Part shown: piece after piece, positions 7,612 to 15,977 of the stretch
How positions within the stretch are numbered: position 1 is the first letter of the stretch
Layout of the letters: every line of letters begins with the position of its first letter
The notes under the pieces: generated by a model
The model's database searches: none
Told to the model about the DNA's origin: nothing
The model's input: only the letters and a program-made list of their open reading frames with translations
Assembly: GCF_012911935.1 (NCBI RefSeq)
Contig: NZ_JAAXLA010000003.1
Coordinates: 62,001-126,000 of the forward strand
Direction: 5' to 3'
Length of the DNA stretch: 64,000 nucleotides
Source of the DNA: Pseudonocardia acidicola
Lineage (GTDB): Bacteria; Actinomycetota; Actinomycetes; Mycobacteriales; Pseudonocardiaceae
Program-made: the position numbers and the translations under genes

Positions 7612-9063
7612 ATGCTGCGCAACGCATTCGGGCGACGCGGACGGCGTCTCGCCGTCGCCGCGACGATGGCGGTGGCCACGATCGTGGCGACGCTGACCGC
7701 CACCTCCGGCACGGCTCTGGCGGGCGACGGGCGACCGGCCGCGCCCCGGATCGGACACGTCTGGACGATCATCCTGGAGAACAAGTCGTACGAGTCGACG
7801 TTCACCGGGCTGAACCAGAACGACTACCTCTGGAAGACCCTGCCCAGCTACGGCCTGCTCCTGCGCCAGTACTACGGGACCGGGCACTACAGCCTCGACA
7901 ACTACATCAGCCTCGTTTCCGGCCAGTCGCCCGCACCCGACAACCAGAACGACTGCCCGCAGTACAAGGACGTACAGCCCGGCTCCCCCGCGGTCGACGG
8001 CCAGGTCCACGTCTCGAGCGGCTGCGTCTATCCCGCCTCGGTGCCGACACTGTTCAACCAGCTGGACGAGAAGAAGGTCAGCTGGAAGATCTACGCCCAG
8101 GACATGGGCAAGACCCCGTCCCGGGAGAACGCCTACCAGTGCGGCATCCCGGGCTCCCCCACCGGCGCCGGCGTGCCCGATCCCAGCGGGGCGACCGCCG
8201 AGGACCAGTACGTCGCCAAGCACAACCCGGCGCCGTGGTTCCACTCGCTGATCGACAAGCCGGCGGACTGCGCGCGGGTCGTGCCGCTGGACGGCCTGCC
8301 CGCGACCGCCGGCCACCCGGCGGCGAGCGGCCTCGCCCAGGACCTGGCCAGCGAGGCCACCACCCCACGCTTCTCCTGGATCACCCCGGACAACTGCTCG
8401 GACGCCCACGACGCGACCTGCAAGGGCGACAACCTCTCCGGCGACCCGAACAACCACCAGGGCGGGCTGTACGCGGCCGACCTGTTCCTGCAGCGGGTGA
8501 TCCCGCAGATCATGAAGTCGCCGGCGTTCCAGCACGACGGCATGATCCAGATCCTGTTCGACGAGGCCTTCCCGCCGTACAAGATGTACGGCAACTCGAT
8601 CGCCGACTTCACCGGCAACGGCACCGCGAGCCTCAACACCCCGACCGACACCGCCCAGTCGGTCGTTGCCTGCTGCAACGAGCTGCCCGGCCCGAACACC
8701 GCCCAGCCCGGGTTCCAGGCGTTCGGCCAGGACACCACCCCGGGCGGCGGGATCACCGGCGCGGTGTTCATCAGCCGCTTCATCCGCCCGGGATCGGTCA
8801 CCGACCAGCCGTACAACCACTACAGCTGGCTGCGCAGCATGGAGGACCTCTACGGGATCAGCCATGGTGGCTCCGACGGCGACGGACACCTGGGTTACGC
8901 GGCCGCCCAGGGGCTGCGTCCCTTCGGCCCCGACGTCTACAACAACCCGGACGGCAGGGCCTTGCGGCCCGCCGCCTCGGGGACGGCCGTCTACCCGGCC
9001 ACCGCGAGCTCGCAGGACGCGGAGAACCCGGTCGTCACCGCGCCGGCGGTGCCGGTGAAGTGA
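7612..9063 (+). CDS. Secreted phosphoesterase (phospholipase C/acid phosphatase family)
   Basis: The 483-residue protein begins with a signal peptide (RRGRRLAVAATMAVATIVATL...ALA) and continues with HVWTIILENKSYESTF, the opening motif of PF04185 phosphoesterases. The family covers bacterial non-haemolytic phospholipase C and AcpA-like acid phosphatases. The SLDNYISLVSGQSPAP, FSWITPDNCSD and FDEAFPP segments supply the usual metal and phosphate ligands, including the Glu-Asn pair near the N-terminus. The many Cys residues suggest disulfides after export. It likely hydrolyses phosphate esters outside the cell; substrate is unknown. A lipoprotein gene overlaps its stop codon, so the two are co-transcribed and possibly coupled. 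No PHO-type box was identified upstream. Confidence 0.85.
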   Translation: MLRNAFGRRGRRLAVAATMAVATIVATLTATSGTALAGDGRPAAPRIGHVWTIILENKSYESTFTGLNQNDYLWKTLPSYGLLLRQYYGTGHYSLDNYISLVSGQSPAPDNQNDCPQYKDVQPGSPAVDGQVHVSSGCVYPASVPTLFNQLDEKKVSWKIYAQDMGKTPSRENAYQCGIPGSPTGAGVPDPSGATAEDQYVAKHNPAPWFHSLIDKPADCARVVPLDGLPATAGHPAASGLAQDLASEATTPRFSWITPDNCSDAHDATCKGDNLSGDPNNHQGGLYAADLFLQRVIPQIMKSPAFQHDGMIQILFDEAFPPYKMYGNSIADFTGNGTASLNTPTDTAQSVVACCNELPGPNTAQPGFQAFGQDTTPGGGITGAVFISRFIRPGSVTDQPYNHYSWLRSMEDLYGISHGGSDGDGHLGYAAAQGLRPFGPDVYNNPDGRALRPAASGTAVYPATASSQDAENPVVTAPAVPVK

Positions 9064-9629
9064 ACCGGTCCCGGTCCGCCCGCCGCGCCGGGCTGCTCGT
9101 CCCCGTCGCCGCGGCCTGCCTGCTCGCGGCGAGCGGCTGCGCGTCGGCGGCCGGCCCGACCGCCGACGAGGTGGTCGCCCGGCTCGGCGCCGTGCCGATC
9201 CCCACTGCGGCCGCCCCGGCCACCCCGGTGCCGGCGGCTCCCGGCCACCCGCAGATCATGGCGATGGGCGGCGCGGTCGCGGCGACCCTGCCGGGCACGG
9301 GCACCGGCACCGTCACCGCGCTCGGACCGCAGATCGACCTGCCTGCGGGCGCCCGGCTCCCGGTCGAGCAGGCCCGGGCCGCCATCCGCGTCGAGGCGAG
9401 GACGGATACCGGCACCGTTGCGCTGCAGGCCGGCGACTTCACCTCCCGCGACGACCACGGCAGGGACATCCCGCTCGACGTCGTCGGGCCGGCCGCGGCC
9501 ACCTCGGACCCCACGCGGCCGGCCACCCTGCAACTGGCCGGCACCTTCCACTCGGGCGCCGCCCAGATCACCTGGCGCTACCGAGGTGCGGTCGTGGCCG
9601 TCTGGACGTTCACGGTCGAACTCGACTGA
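9060..9629 (+). CDS. Putative lipoprotein of unknown function
   Basis: The GTG start at 9060 overlaps the TGA of the phosphoesterase gene, so translation is probably coupled. The 189-residue product opens with an Arg-rich n-region and a lipobox, LLAASGCAS, then a Pro/Ala-rich linker. A compact beta-rich domain follows, with segments such as ARLPVEQARAAIRVEARTDTG, FTSRDDHGRDIPLDVVGP and HSGAAQITWRYRGAVVAVWTF. The end resembles an immunoglobulin-like or CopC/cupredoxin-like sandwich, but I cannot assign a family. It should be anchored on the outer face of the membrane and may assist the secreted phosphoesterase. That partnership is inferred only from overlap. Confidence 0.75.
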   Translation: MNRSRSARRAGLLVPVAAACLLAASGCASAAGPTADEVVARLGAVPIPTAAAPATPVPAAPGHPQIMAMGGAVAATLPGTGTGTVTALGPQIDLPAGARLPVEQARAAIRVEARTDTGTVALQAGDFTSRDDHGRDIPLDVVGPAAATSDPTRPATLQLAGTFHSGAAQITWRYRGAVVAVWTFTVELD

Positions 9630-9787
9630 CAGCGGTTCGCGCATTTTCACCGGCAATCCGAACAGGCCGATCCGGAGGATTCCCGGCAGTGATCACCGGT
9701 TCCGGGACATGGCGGCCACGTATGACCGAAATGTCCCGAACCTGCTGATCAAGGCCCGTGCGTCGGCCGGCGGCCATCGACGTGCGA

Positions 9788-9813
9788 GACAGTGGCACAC
9801 GACAGTGGCACAC
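9788..9813. repeat. Perfect tandem 13-bp repeat upstream of the iron-uptake operon
   Basis: GACAGTGGCACAC occurs twice head to tail with no spacer, about 90 bp upstream of the efeUO start. Tandem motifs in a promoter of this kind are often regulator half-sites; the binding protein is unknown. Confidence 0.7.
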
Positions 9814-9841
9814 ACCACTACCCCCCTTCGAGGCCACTTTG

Positions 9842-9861
9842 TAAGGTGACCCTCGAAATAA
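9842..9861 (+). promoter_or_regulatory. Weak DtxR/IdeR-like iron box candidate
   Basis: TAAGGTGACCCT at 9842-9853 matches 10 of 12 positions of the first half of the actinobacterial iron-box consensus (TTAGGTGAGCCT). The second half, CGAAATAA, is poor. Its place 30-50 bp before the ferrous iron importer makes iron control plausible. The match was made by eye and is weak. Confidence 0.3.
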
Positions 9862-9890
9862 CTTTGGGTTGCCTATCTGAAGGTCTGGTC

Positions 9891-11975
9891 GTGTGGGCTG
9901 ATGCAGTTCCGAACCTGCTGATCGGTTTGCGGGAGGGCCTCGAGGGCGGCCTGGTCGTGAGCATTCTGCTCGCGGCCGTTCACAAACGTGAGCAACGCAC
10001 GTCCACCACGCCCGTCTGGCTGGGCGTGCTCGCAGCGGTGACGCTCGCGCTGAGCTTCGGCGCGGTGCTCACCTTCTCCGAGTCCTCGCTGCCCGCGCAG
10101 GCCCAGGAGATCCTCGGCGGAACGCTGAGCCTGCTCGCGGTCGGACTCGTCACGGCGATGATCTTCTGGATGCGCCGGACCGCCCGGCACCTGTCCGGTG
10201 AGCTGCGGACGAAGGTGGGCCACGCCCTGGAGATCGGCCCGCAGGCTCTCGCCGCCACCGCGTTCCTGGCCGTCGGCCGCGAGGGCCTGGAGACCGCTCT
10301 GTTCCTGTGGACGACCGTGCAGGCCTCCGGCAGCACCCTCGCCCCCCTGGTCGGCGCGGCGGTCGGGCTCGGGGCGGCGATCGGGCTGTGCCGGCTGCTG
10401 TTCCGCCGGGCGGTCCGGATCAACCTGGGCACCTTCTTCTCCCGGACCGGGGTCGCCCTGGTCGTCATCGCCGCGGGCGTGCTCGCCTACGGCCTCGGCG
10501 AACTGCAGAACGCCGGGGTGCTGCCCGGCCACTCCTGGCTGGCGTTCGACCTGTCGGCGCGGATCTCAGCCGACGCCTGGTGGGTCACCCTCGTCAGCGG
10601 CGTCACCAACCTGGCGCCGGCCATGACCTGGCTCCAGGTCGTGGCCTACCTGACCTACGTGGGCGTCGTGACGACGTTGCTGCTGCACCATGCGCGGCGC
10701 CCGGCGCCGGTACCCGCCGAGCAGCCCGCCACCGCCCAGCCTACCGGCGACGAACCCGCCACCGCCCCGTCGTCCAGGCCCGCCACCGCGGCGCCGGCCC
10801 GGCCGCGCCACCGACCGGTTCGCTGGATCGCGGTGACCGCGGTCGTCCTGGTGCCGCTGCTGGCGGCCGCAGGGTTCGCGATGTTCCACGGTTCGACGAG
10901 CACCACGGCGAACCAGCAGGTGACGATCAGCGACTCGGCCTGCGCCGCCGGCTGGACGACGACACCGGCCGGCCCGCAGACCTTCACGGTCGCCAACAAG
11001 TCGGGCAGCAGCGGCGAGATCTACCTCGTCCGGGCCGGCGACGGCGGAATCCTCGGTGAGATCGAGGGGCTCGGCCCGGGCACGCAGCGCTCGATGGCGG
11101 TGACGTTGCCCGTGGGGGACTACGCCTGGCGCTGCGCCATGGCCGGGCAGCCGGTGCGCCTGTCCGCCACCGCCCACGCCGCCGGAGCCGCCGATCAGGC
11201 CGCACCGCCGGTGGTGCTGGCGGTCTCGGAGAACGACCTGCAGGCACCCACCGCCGCCTACCGCGGCTACGCCGCCACGCAACTGGCGACGCTGGCCGCC
11301 CAGGTCGCCACCCTGCGCTCGGACCTCGCGACCGGGCAGCTCGATCGCGCCCGTGCCGACTGGCTGCCCGCCCAGCTCACCTGGGAGCGCCTCGGCGCCG
11401 CTTACGGCAGCTTCGGGGACTCCGCCGACGCCATCGACGGTTCCCCGCGCGGCCTGCCCGCCGGTACCCGGGATCCCGGCTTCACCGGGCTGCGCCGGCT
11501 GGAGTTCGGTCTGTGGCACGGGCAGCCCGCCGCTGCGCTGGCCCCCGTCGCGGACCAACTGGTGGCCGACGTCGACACACTGCGCCAGAAGCTCCCGACC
11601 GTCACCGACGACCCGACCCAGCTTCCGGTCCGCGCGCACGAGATCCTGGAGGACGCGCTGCGCGACCACTTGTCCGGGATGAGCGACCAGGGCGCCGGGG
11701 CCGCATATCCCGAGACCCTGGCCGACCTGGAGGCCACCCAGGTCGTGCTCGCCGACCTCGCGCCCCTGATCGACGCCCGGCGCCCCGGCCTGCTGCCGGC
11801 CGCACGGCAACAGATGTCCGTGCTGCAGCAGGCGCTGCAGGCCACGCAGACCGGCTCGGGATGGCTCTCCCCCGCCACCGCCCCGCTGGCCACCCGGCAG
11901 AAGGTGAACGCCGCGACCGGGCAACTGCTCGAGACCCTCTCCCCGGTTCCCGACCTGCTTGAGGTCCGACAGTGA
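9891..11975 (+). CDS. efeUO: EfeU-EfeO fusion: ferrous iron permease joined to its periplasmic iron-binding protein
   Basis: This 694-residue protein joins two normally separate subunits. Residues 1-265 form an FTR1/EfeU permease with both REGLE iron motifs (REGLEGG at 14-20 and a second GREGLET about 120 residues later). A Pro/Ala-rich linker (about 270-310) leads to an extra transmembrane helix (VRWIAVTAVVLVPLLAAAG). The rest is EfeO: a cupredoxin-like part (SACAAGWTTTPAGPQTFTV) and an M75 imelysin-like domain with GLRRLEFGLWHG and RAHEILEDALRD. The helix would keep the EfeO part outside the membrane beside the permease. GTG 9891 follows GAAGG; the upstream in-frame codons look non-coding. 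efeB lies 55 bp downstream, completing the EfeUOB system for Fe(II) uptake at low pH or low iron. Confidence 0.9.
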   Translation: MWADAVPNLLIGLREGLEGGLVVSILLAAVHKREQRTSTTPVWLGVLAAVTLALSFGAVLTFSESSLPAQAQEILGGTLSLLAVGLVTAMIFWMRRTARHLSGELRTKVGHALEIGPQALAATAFLAVGREGLETALFLWTTVQASGSTLAPLVGAAVGLGAAIGLCRLLFRRAVRINLGTFFSRTGVALVVIAAGVLAYGLGELQNAGVLPGHSWLAFDLSARISADAWWVTLVSGVTNLAPAMTWLQVVAYLTYVGVVTTLLLHHARRPAPVPAEQPATAQPTGDEPATAPSSRPATAAPARPRHRPVRWIAVTAVVLVPLLAAAGFAMFHGSTSTTANQQVTISDSACAAGWTTTPAGPQTFTVANKSGSSGEIYLVRAGDGGILGEIEGLGPGTQRSMAVTLPVGDYAWRCAMAGQPVRLSATAHAAGAADQAAPPVVLAVSENDLQAPTAAYRGYAATQLATLAAQVATLRSDLATGQLDRARADWLPAQLTWERLGAAYGSFGDSADAIDGSPRGLPAGTRDPGFTGLRRLEFGLWHGQPAAALAPVADQLVADVDTLRQKLPTVTDDPTQLPVRAHEILEDALRDHLSGMSDQGAGAAYPETLADLEATQVVLADLAPLIDARRPGLLPAARQQMSVLQQALQATQTGSGWLSPATAPLATRQKVNAATGQLLETLSPVPDLLEVRQ

Positions 11976-12030
11976 CCGACCATCCACCCCACCGGCACAG
12001 CCGTGACCATCGAGAGGAGCACGACCCGCA

Positions 12031-13248
12031 GTGGAGCTGAACAGGCGCAGGTTCCTGCAGGGGGCCGGAGCCGGAGTGGCCGGCACCGCACTGACCGGGG
12101 GCTTGCTCGCCGCCGGAGCGCGGGCCGACGGGCAGACCGCGCCGCACGCCACCGCGGCCCCCGACGTGGTGGCGTTCCACGGGCCCAACCAGGCCGGGGT
12201 GTTCACCCCACCGCAGGCCGCGGCGATCTTCGCCGCGTTCGACGTCACGACCGCCGACCGGGCCGATCTGGTGGCCCTGTTCCGCACCCTCACCGAGCGG
12301 GCCCGCTTCCTCACCGCGGGCGGCACCCCGCCGGACCTCGGCGTCGGCTCCCCGCCGTCGGACAGTGCCGTGCTCGGCCCGGCCGTGCCGGCCGACGGGC
12401 TCACCCTGACCCTCTCCGCCGGCTCCACGCTGTTCGACGACCGCTTCGGGCTGGCCGCGCAGCGGCCCGCCAAGCTGACCCCGATGCGGACGTTCCCGAA
12501 CGACGCGCTCGATCCCGCCTGGTGCCACGGCGACCTCCTGCTGCAGATCTGCGCGAACAACACCGACACCGTCCACCACGCCCTGCGCGACATCGCCAAG
12601 CACACCCGGGGCGGGATGCAGCTGCGCTACCGGATGGACGGGTTCGTCTCGCCCCCGCGGCCGTCGGGGACCCCGCGCAACCTGCTGGGCTTCAAGGACG
12701 GCATCGCGAACCCGACCCAGACCGACGATCTCGTCTGGGTGCGGCCCGGCGCCGGCGAGCCGGCCTGGGCGACCGGCGGTACCTACCAGGTCGTCCGGAT
12801 CATCCGCATGCTCATCGAGTTCTGGGACCGGGTGTCGATCAACGAGCAGGAGAAGATGTTCGGACGGCGCCGCGACACCGGTGCCCCGCTGGACGGCTCC
12901 GCCGAGTTCGACACCCCGAACTACGCGGGCGACCCCGACGGCAAGGTCATCCCGACCACCGCGCACATCAGGCTGGCCAACCCCCGGACCTCGCAGAGCA
13001 ACGCGAGCCGGCTGCTGCGCCGCGGGTACAACTACGACCGCGGCGTCGACGCCAACGGCAACCTCGACGCCGGGCTCGTGTTCTGCTGCTACCAGCAGGA
13101 CCTGGCCGCCCAGTTCGAGACCGTCCAGACCCGGCTGATCAACGAACCGCTGGTCGACTACATCCAGCCCTACGGCGGCGGGTACTTCTTCGCGCTGCCC
13201 GGGGTCGCCGACACCCGTGACTGGTACGGCCGCACCCTTCTCGGCTGA
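12031..13248 (+). CDS. efeB: EfeB, Tat-exported DyP-type haem peroxidase
   Basis: The 405-residue enzyme opens with a Tat signal ([12 protein letters not shown]). It contains the DyP fingerprint G-F-K-D-G at 220-224, with catalytic Asp223, and the probable proximal haem ligand His312 in [10 protein letters not shown]. Length and domain order are normal for EfeB. EfeB works in the periplasmic space with EfeUO: it is thought to oxidise ferrous iron or to release iron from haem for import. The start is GTG 12031, with a weak purine-rich site. It is the third function of the efe operon, directly downstream of the fused permease. An unrelated lipoprotein gene converges 10 bp after its stop. Confidence 0.92.
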   Translation: MELNRRRFLQGAGAGVAGTALTGGLLAAGARADGQTAPHATAAPDVVAFHGPNQAGVFTPPQAAAIFAAFDVTTADRADLVALFRTLTERARFLTAGGTPPDLGVGSPPSDSAVLGPAVPADGLTLTLSAGSTLFDDRFGLAAQRPAKLTPMRTFPNDALDPAWCHGDLLLQICANNTDTVHHALRDIAKHTRGGMQLRYRMDGFVSPPRPSGTPRNLLGFKDGIANPTQTDDLVWVRPGAGEPAWATGGTYQVVRIIRMLIEFWDRVSINEQEKMFGRRRDTGAPLDGSAEFDTPNYAGDPDGKVIPTTAHIRLANPRTSQSNASRLLRRGYNYDRGVDANGNLDAGLVFCCYQQDLAAQFETVQTRLINEPLVDYIQPYGGGYFFALPGVADTRDWYGRTLLG

Positions 13249-13258
13249 CCGGCCGCAC

Positions 13259-13816
13259 TCACGGGGAGCCGGCCTCGAGCTGCCCCACGATCGCGGTGGC
13301 GATCTTGTCGGCCTCCGGGCAGGGATCCGCCGAACCGGGTTGCCCGGTCCCGGCTTCGTCGGCGGTCACGGTGACCGTCGCGGTGTCGGCCACGGCCACG
13401 TGCGCCGTGCAGGCGCCCGGTGCGGCCTGCCCGCCGCCGGTGGTGTTCACAGCCGGGTAGCCGGCGATGTCGATCGGCCCGAAGGTGGCGAACTCCGGCC
13501 GCCTGCGATAGAGGTCTTCCAGGGTGCGCTTGCGGTCCACCCCGGCCGAGAGCGACGTGTGCGCGGGCGCCTGGGCGGTCCAGCCGCAGACCGTGCCGTC
13601 GGCGGTGTGCTCCACGGCGCCCGGCGCGGCCAGGCGGAGCTGCGCCAACCGCTCGGGCGTCAGCAGGTCGCAGGGCCTGTCGGCGTACCGCGCCGCGTCG
13701 AGCTGGTCGAGGGTGATGGGCGGTGCCAGCGGTGCGGGGGCTGTCGTCGCGGTGGCGCACCCGGCGACGGTCATCAGCACCACCACGGTCCACGACACCG
13801 GTAACGATGCACGCAC
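13259..13816 (-). CDS. DUF3558-family lipoprotein
   Basis: The 185-residue product carries a lipoprotein signal (VVLMTVAGCAT). Its mature domain has the DUF3558 (PF12079) layout: CDLLTPERLAQL near the start, a conserved Trp in VCGWTAQ, then IAGYPAVNTTGGG and paired cysteines (CTAHVAVAD, DPCPEADKIA). These mycobacterial and pseudonocardial surface lipoproteins have no known reaction. The GTG start at 13816 follows GGGGAAGG. Its fifth codon is TTA, the rare leucine codon read by bldA-type tRNA, which can delay expression in developing actinomycetes. The gene converges on efeB with a 10-bp gap and no obvious hairpin. Confidence 0.82.
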   Translation of the reverse strand: MRASLPVSWTVVVLMTVAGCATATTAPAPLAPPITLDQLDAARYADRPCDLLTPERLAQLRLAAPGAVEHTADGTVCGWTAQAPAHTSLSAGVDRKRTLEDLYRRRPEFATFGPIDIAGYPAVNTTGGGQAAPGACTAHVAVADTATVTVTADEAGTGQPGSADPCPEADKIATAIVGQLEAGSP

Positions 13817-14011
13817 GACGTCGTCCTTCCCCTGGCGGGTTGCGCTCCGTGCGCGATGAGCGGGGCTGCCCCGGGAGAACGCTCCGGTACCGGCCGGCCC
13901 TGTTCCAGTGTGGGTGCGGACGCCGCGCCGGGCCAGGCCGGCGCCGCGGGATGTTCGGCTCGTACTGCGCGGACCACCCGTGCGAACCCGGCCGGCGTCG
14001 TCCGGCCCGGC

Positions 14012-14350
14012 TCAGCTCAGGAAGTCCCGCTCGAGTTCGGGCCGCCGGCCCAGCGCGGCGGGCCGGCGGACCGGATCGAGGGTCTGGAAGTGGTCGTGGA
14101 CCCATGCGCGCCGGCAGCGCAGGTGTCCGTCGCCGGTGGCCGCCTGGTCCGCACCCCGCCGGCCGCATTCACAGGCCGGGGCGTAGGCGAGGAACGTTCC
14201 CGCAGGCCGGTCGGTGACGTCGGTCCAGATGTCGCTGTACGTGCCGTCGGGGAATCCGCCGGCGACGTGCCGCTCGTGCGCGTCGGTCGCCTCGTCAGCC
14301 CACGGGCCGATGAAGAACATCTGATGAGGGTGGACCCGGATGATGAACAC
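14012..14350 (-). CDS. Hypothetical protein
   Basis: A 112-codon frame starts with GTG at 14350. I do not recognise a family. The sequence is protein-like rather than a frame shadow: VFIIRVHPHQMFFIGPWADEA, GTYSDIWTDVTDRPAGTF, then a Cys-containing central part (ACECGRRG, HLRCRRAWVHDHF). Three cysteines and several histidines could bind metal. No good ribosome binding site is visible and there is no signal peptide. It lies alone between a DUF3558 lipoprotein gene and the cation exchanger, all on the minus strand. Confidence 0.5.
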   Translation of the reverse strand: MFIIRVHPHQMFFIGPWADEATDAHERHVAGGFPDGTYSDIWTDVTDRPAGTFLAYAPACECGRRGADQAATGDGHLRCRRAWVHDHFQTLDPVRRPAALGRRPELERDFLS

Positions 14351-14401
14351 GTTGTCGACCCGGCCGACGGTTCACCGATTCGGATCACGGATGTGCACGG
14401 A

Positions 14402-15457
14402 TCAGGCGGCGAGGCCCAGGGCGACGGCGAACGCGCTGTAGAACACCGCCGCGGCCGTGAGCCGCCCGGCGGTGAGCCGGCCCGTGCGGAGCAGCCAGAG
14501 CAGACAGCCGACGGCGGCGATCGTGGCGATCCCGGCGAGCAGAAGCGGGGCGCCGAACCGCCACGGGGTGAGCATCAGGCCGAGACCTGACGGGATGGTG
14601 GCCTGGATCATCATCGCCCCCGAGATGTTGGCCAGCGCCAGCTGGGTCTTGCCCTGCCGCACCCAGATGAGGGCGTTCATGATCTCGGGCAGCTCGGTCG
14701 CGATCGGCGACAGCAGCAGGGCCACGACCACCGGGGCGAGCCCGAGCGCAGGGCCGGCCCACTCGAGCTGGCCGACGAACAGCTGCGACGCCGCGAAGAT
14801 CACGCCGAGGGCGACCAGGGTCTGGGCCAGCACGGCGATCCGGGACGGGACGGCCCGCCGGGACTGGAGTTTGAGCGGCTCCAGCGCCTCGGAGGCCGAC
14901 GCGGAGTCCCCGCGCATCTCACGCCAGAAGTACAGGCCGTATACGGCGAAGAAGACGATCCCCAGCCAGGGCTTGATCGCGAACGCGACGAGCCCGAGCC
15001 CGAGCTTGACCGCGAAGATCGCCAGGAACCAGGTCTGGTCGCGAGCGAGCCGGCGGGTGTCGACTCCGGCGAAGTCGGCGGTCTCGGCAGCGCCGCCACC
15101 CGGACCGGCGTCCGAGCGGCCGGTGCGCGCCGTGACCTCCCGGGCGCGACGCGCCGTCCGGCGGCGGGCGATGAGCGTCGCGCCGACCACGGCGTACGCG
15201 ATCGTCCCGACCACCAGCGGGCCACCCATCGCCGCGCCGACGCCGATGTCGGCGCCGTGGTCGCCGCGGCCGATGGTGACCGCGACCAGGGTCACGACGC
15301 TCTCGGGCAGCGCGGTGCCGACCGCGGCCAGGACGGTGCCGACGGCCATCGGGCCGACGTCGAGCTGGAGGCCGAGCCATTCGACGGCGTTGACGAACCA
15401 CTCGCAGGCCAGATAGATGACCACTGCGCAGCCGAGCAGCAGCAGGACGTGAACCAC
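14402..15457 (-). CDS. CaCA-family cation antiporter, probable manganese/calcium exporter
   Basis: The 351-residue membrane protein has the inverted repeat topology of Ca2+:cation antiporters. The first alpha-repeat is VGTVLAAVGTALPESVVTLVA and the second is SPIATELPEIMNALIWVRQGK followed by LALANISGAMMIQAT. A charged cytoplasmic loop (about 120-170) separates the halves. The start GTG 15457 lies six bases after GGGAGG; longer reading frames would begin inside the riboswitch. That upstream element (15548-15650) looks like a yybP-ykoY manganese riboswitch, known to control Mn exporters, including some of this superfamily. I therefore infer Mn2+ export, perhaps with Ca2+. The small gene at 15661-15900 just precedes the riboswitch. 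Confidence 0.85.
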   Translation of the reverse strand: MVHVLLLLGCAVVIYLACEWFVNAVEWLGLQLDVGPMAVGTVLAAVGTALPESVVTLVAVTIGRGDHGADIGVGAAMGGPLVVGTIAYAVVGATLIARRRTARRAREVTARTGRSDAGPGGGAAETADFAGVDTRRLARDQTWFLAIFAVKLGLGLVAFAIKPWLGIVFFAVYGLYFWREMRGDSASASEALEPLKLQSRRAVPSRIAVLAQTLVALGVIFAASQLFVGQLEWAGPALGLAPVVVALLLSPIATELPEIMNALIWVRQGKTQLALANISGAMMIQATIPSGLGLMLTPWRFGAPLLLAGIATIAAVGCLLWLLRTGRLTAGRLTAAAVFYSAFAVALGLAA

Positions 15458-15547
15458 TTCCACCCTCCCGCGCCGCGGGAGGAGGTCGGCTGGGGCGGTG
15501 GAGCCGGCGAACCTCGACCCACGACGACAAGCACATCTGTCACGGAT

Positions 15548-15650
15548 CGAAGGTCTCGCCCACCCACAGCCTGGAGGGTGCGGGCCCAGGGACCGGGGAA
15601 AGGATCTTCCCAGTGTGTCGACCACCTGGTTGGGGGGCTACTCCCCTTCG
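15548..15650 (-). promoter_or_regulatory. yybP-ykoY-type manganese riboswitch
   Basis: The minus-strand leader of the cation exchanger begins GAAGGGGAGTAGCCCCCC at about 15650, which contains the invariant GGGGAGTAGC of yybP-ykoY RNAs. It continues with GGTGGTCGACACAC and closes with GGGTGGGCGAGACCTTCG at about 15548, matching the family's GCGAGACC closing segment. The span of about 100 nt and the position 90 nt before the exporter start are also typical. These RNAs sense Mn2+ and turn on efflux genes. Identification is by consensus memory, not by a covariance search. Confidence 0.75.
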
Positions 15651-15660
15651 TTTTTCGAGC

Positions 15661-15900
15661 TTAGCTCGCCGGTCCGCGACCGCGCGGGCGAGGGTGCATC
15701 GACGTCCCCCGCGCGAGGTCGGCGGGGTGCGGCGGGTCGAGGGGGTCGCCGGCGACCATCAGCCGGACCGAGCGGGCGACGCAGCGCGCCCGGGGCAGGC
15801 CACCGCGGCCGATGCGATCACGGCACGCGGCCAGGGCCAGCGCCAGCGCGTACAGCACGACAGGGAGCAGCACCAGACCTACTACGACGGCGAAACCCAT
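15661..15900 (-). CDS. Small single-span membrane protein
   Basis: A 79-residue frame starts at ATG 15900 behind GGGGAG. Residues 4-25 (AVVVGLVLLPVVLYALALALAA) form one hydrophobic helix; a basic tail with several Pro residues follows. I recognise no family. The stop at 15661-15663 is only about ten bases from the start of the manganese riboswitch, so it could be transcribed with the exchanger or share its promoter region. A palindrome, CGAGCTTAGCTCG, surrounds the stop. Confidence 0.5.
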   Translation of the reverse strand: MGFAVVVGLVLLPVVLYALALALAACRDRIGRGGLPRARCVARSVRLMVAGDPLDPPHPADLARGTSMHPRPRGRGPAS

Positions 15901-15977
15901 CGCGCTCCCCGGCTCCCGACGACTCGCCCGACGAGACTAACGCGGAGTTGTGGCGCCGGCCACAGCGGATCGGCCGC

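Noticed and set aside
5655-9060. Very long plus-strand frame through the PBP and phosphoesterase genes
   Set aside because: Only its end (from 9060) is a real gene; the rest is an Arg/Pro-rich shadow of the two genes in the other frame.
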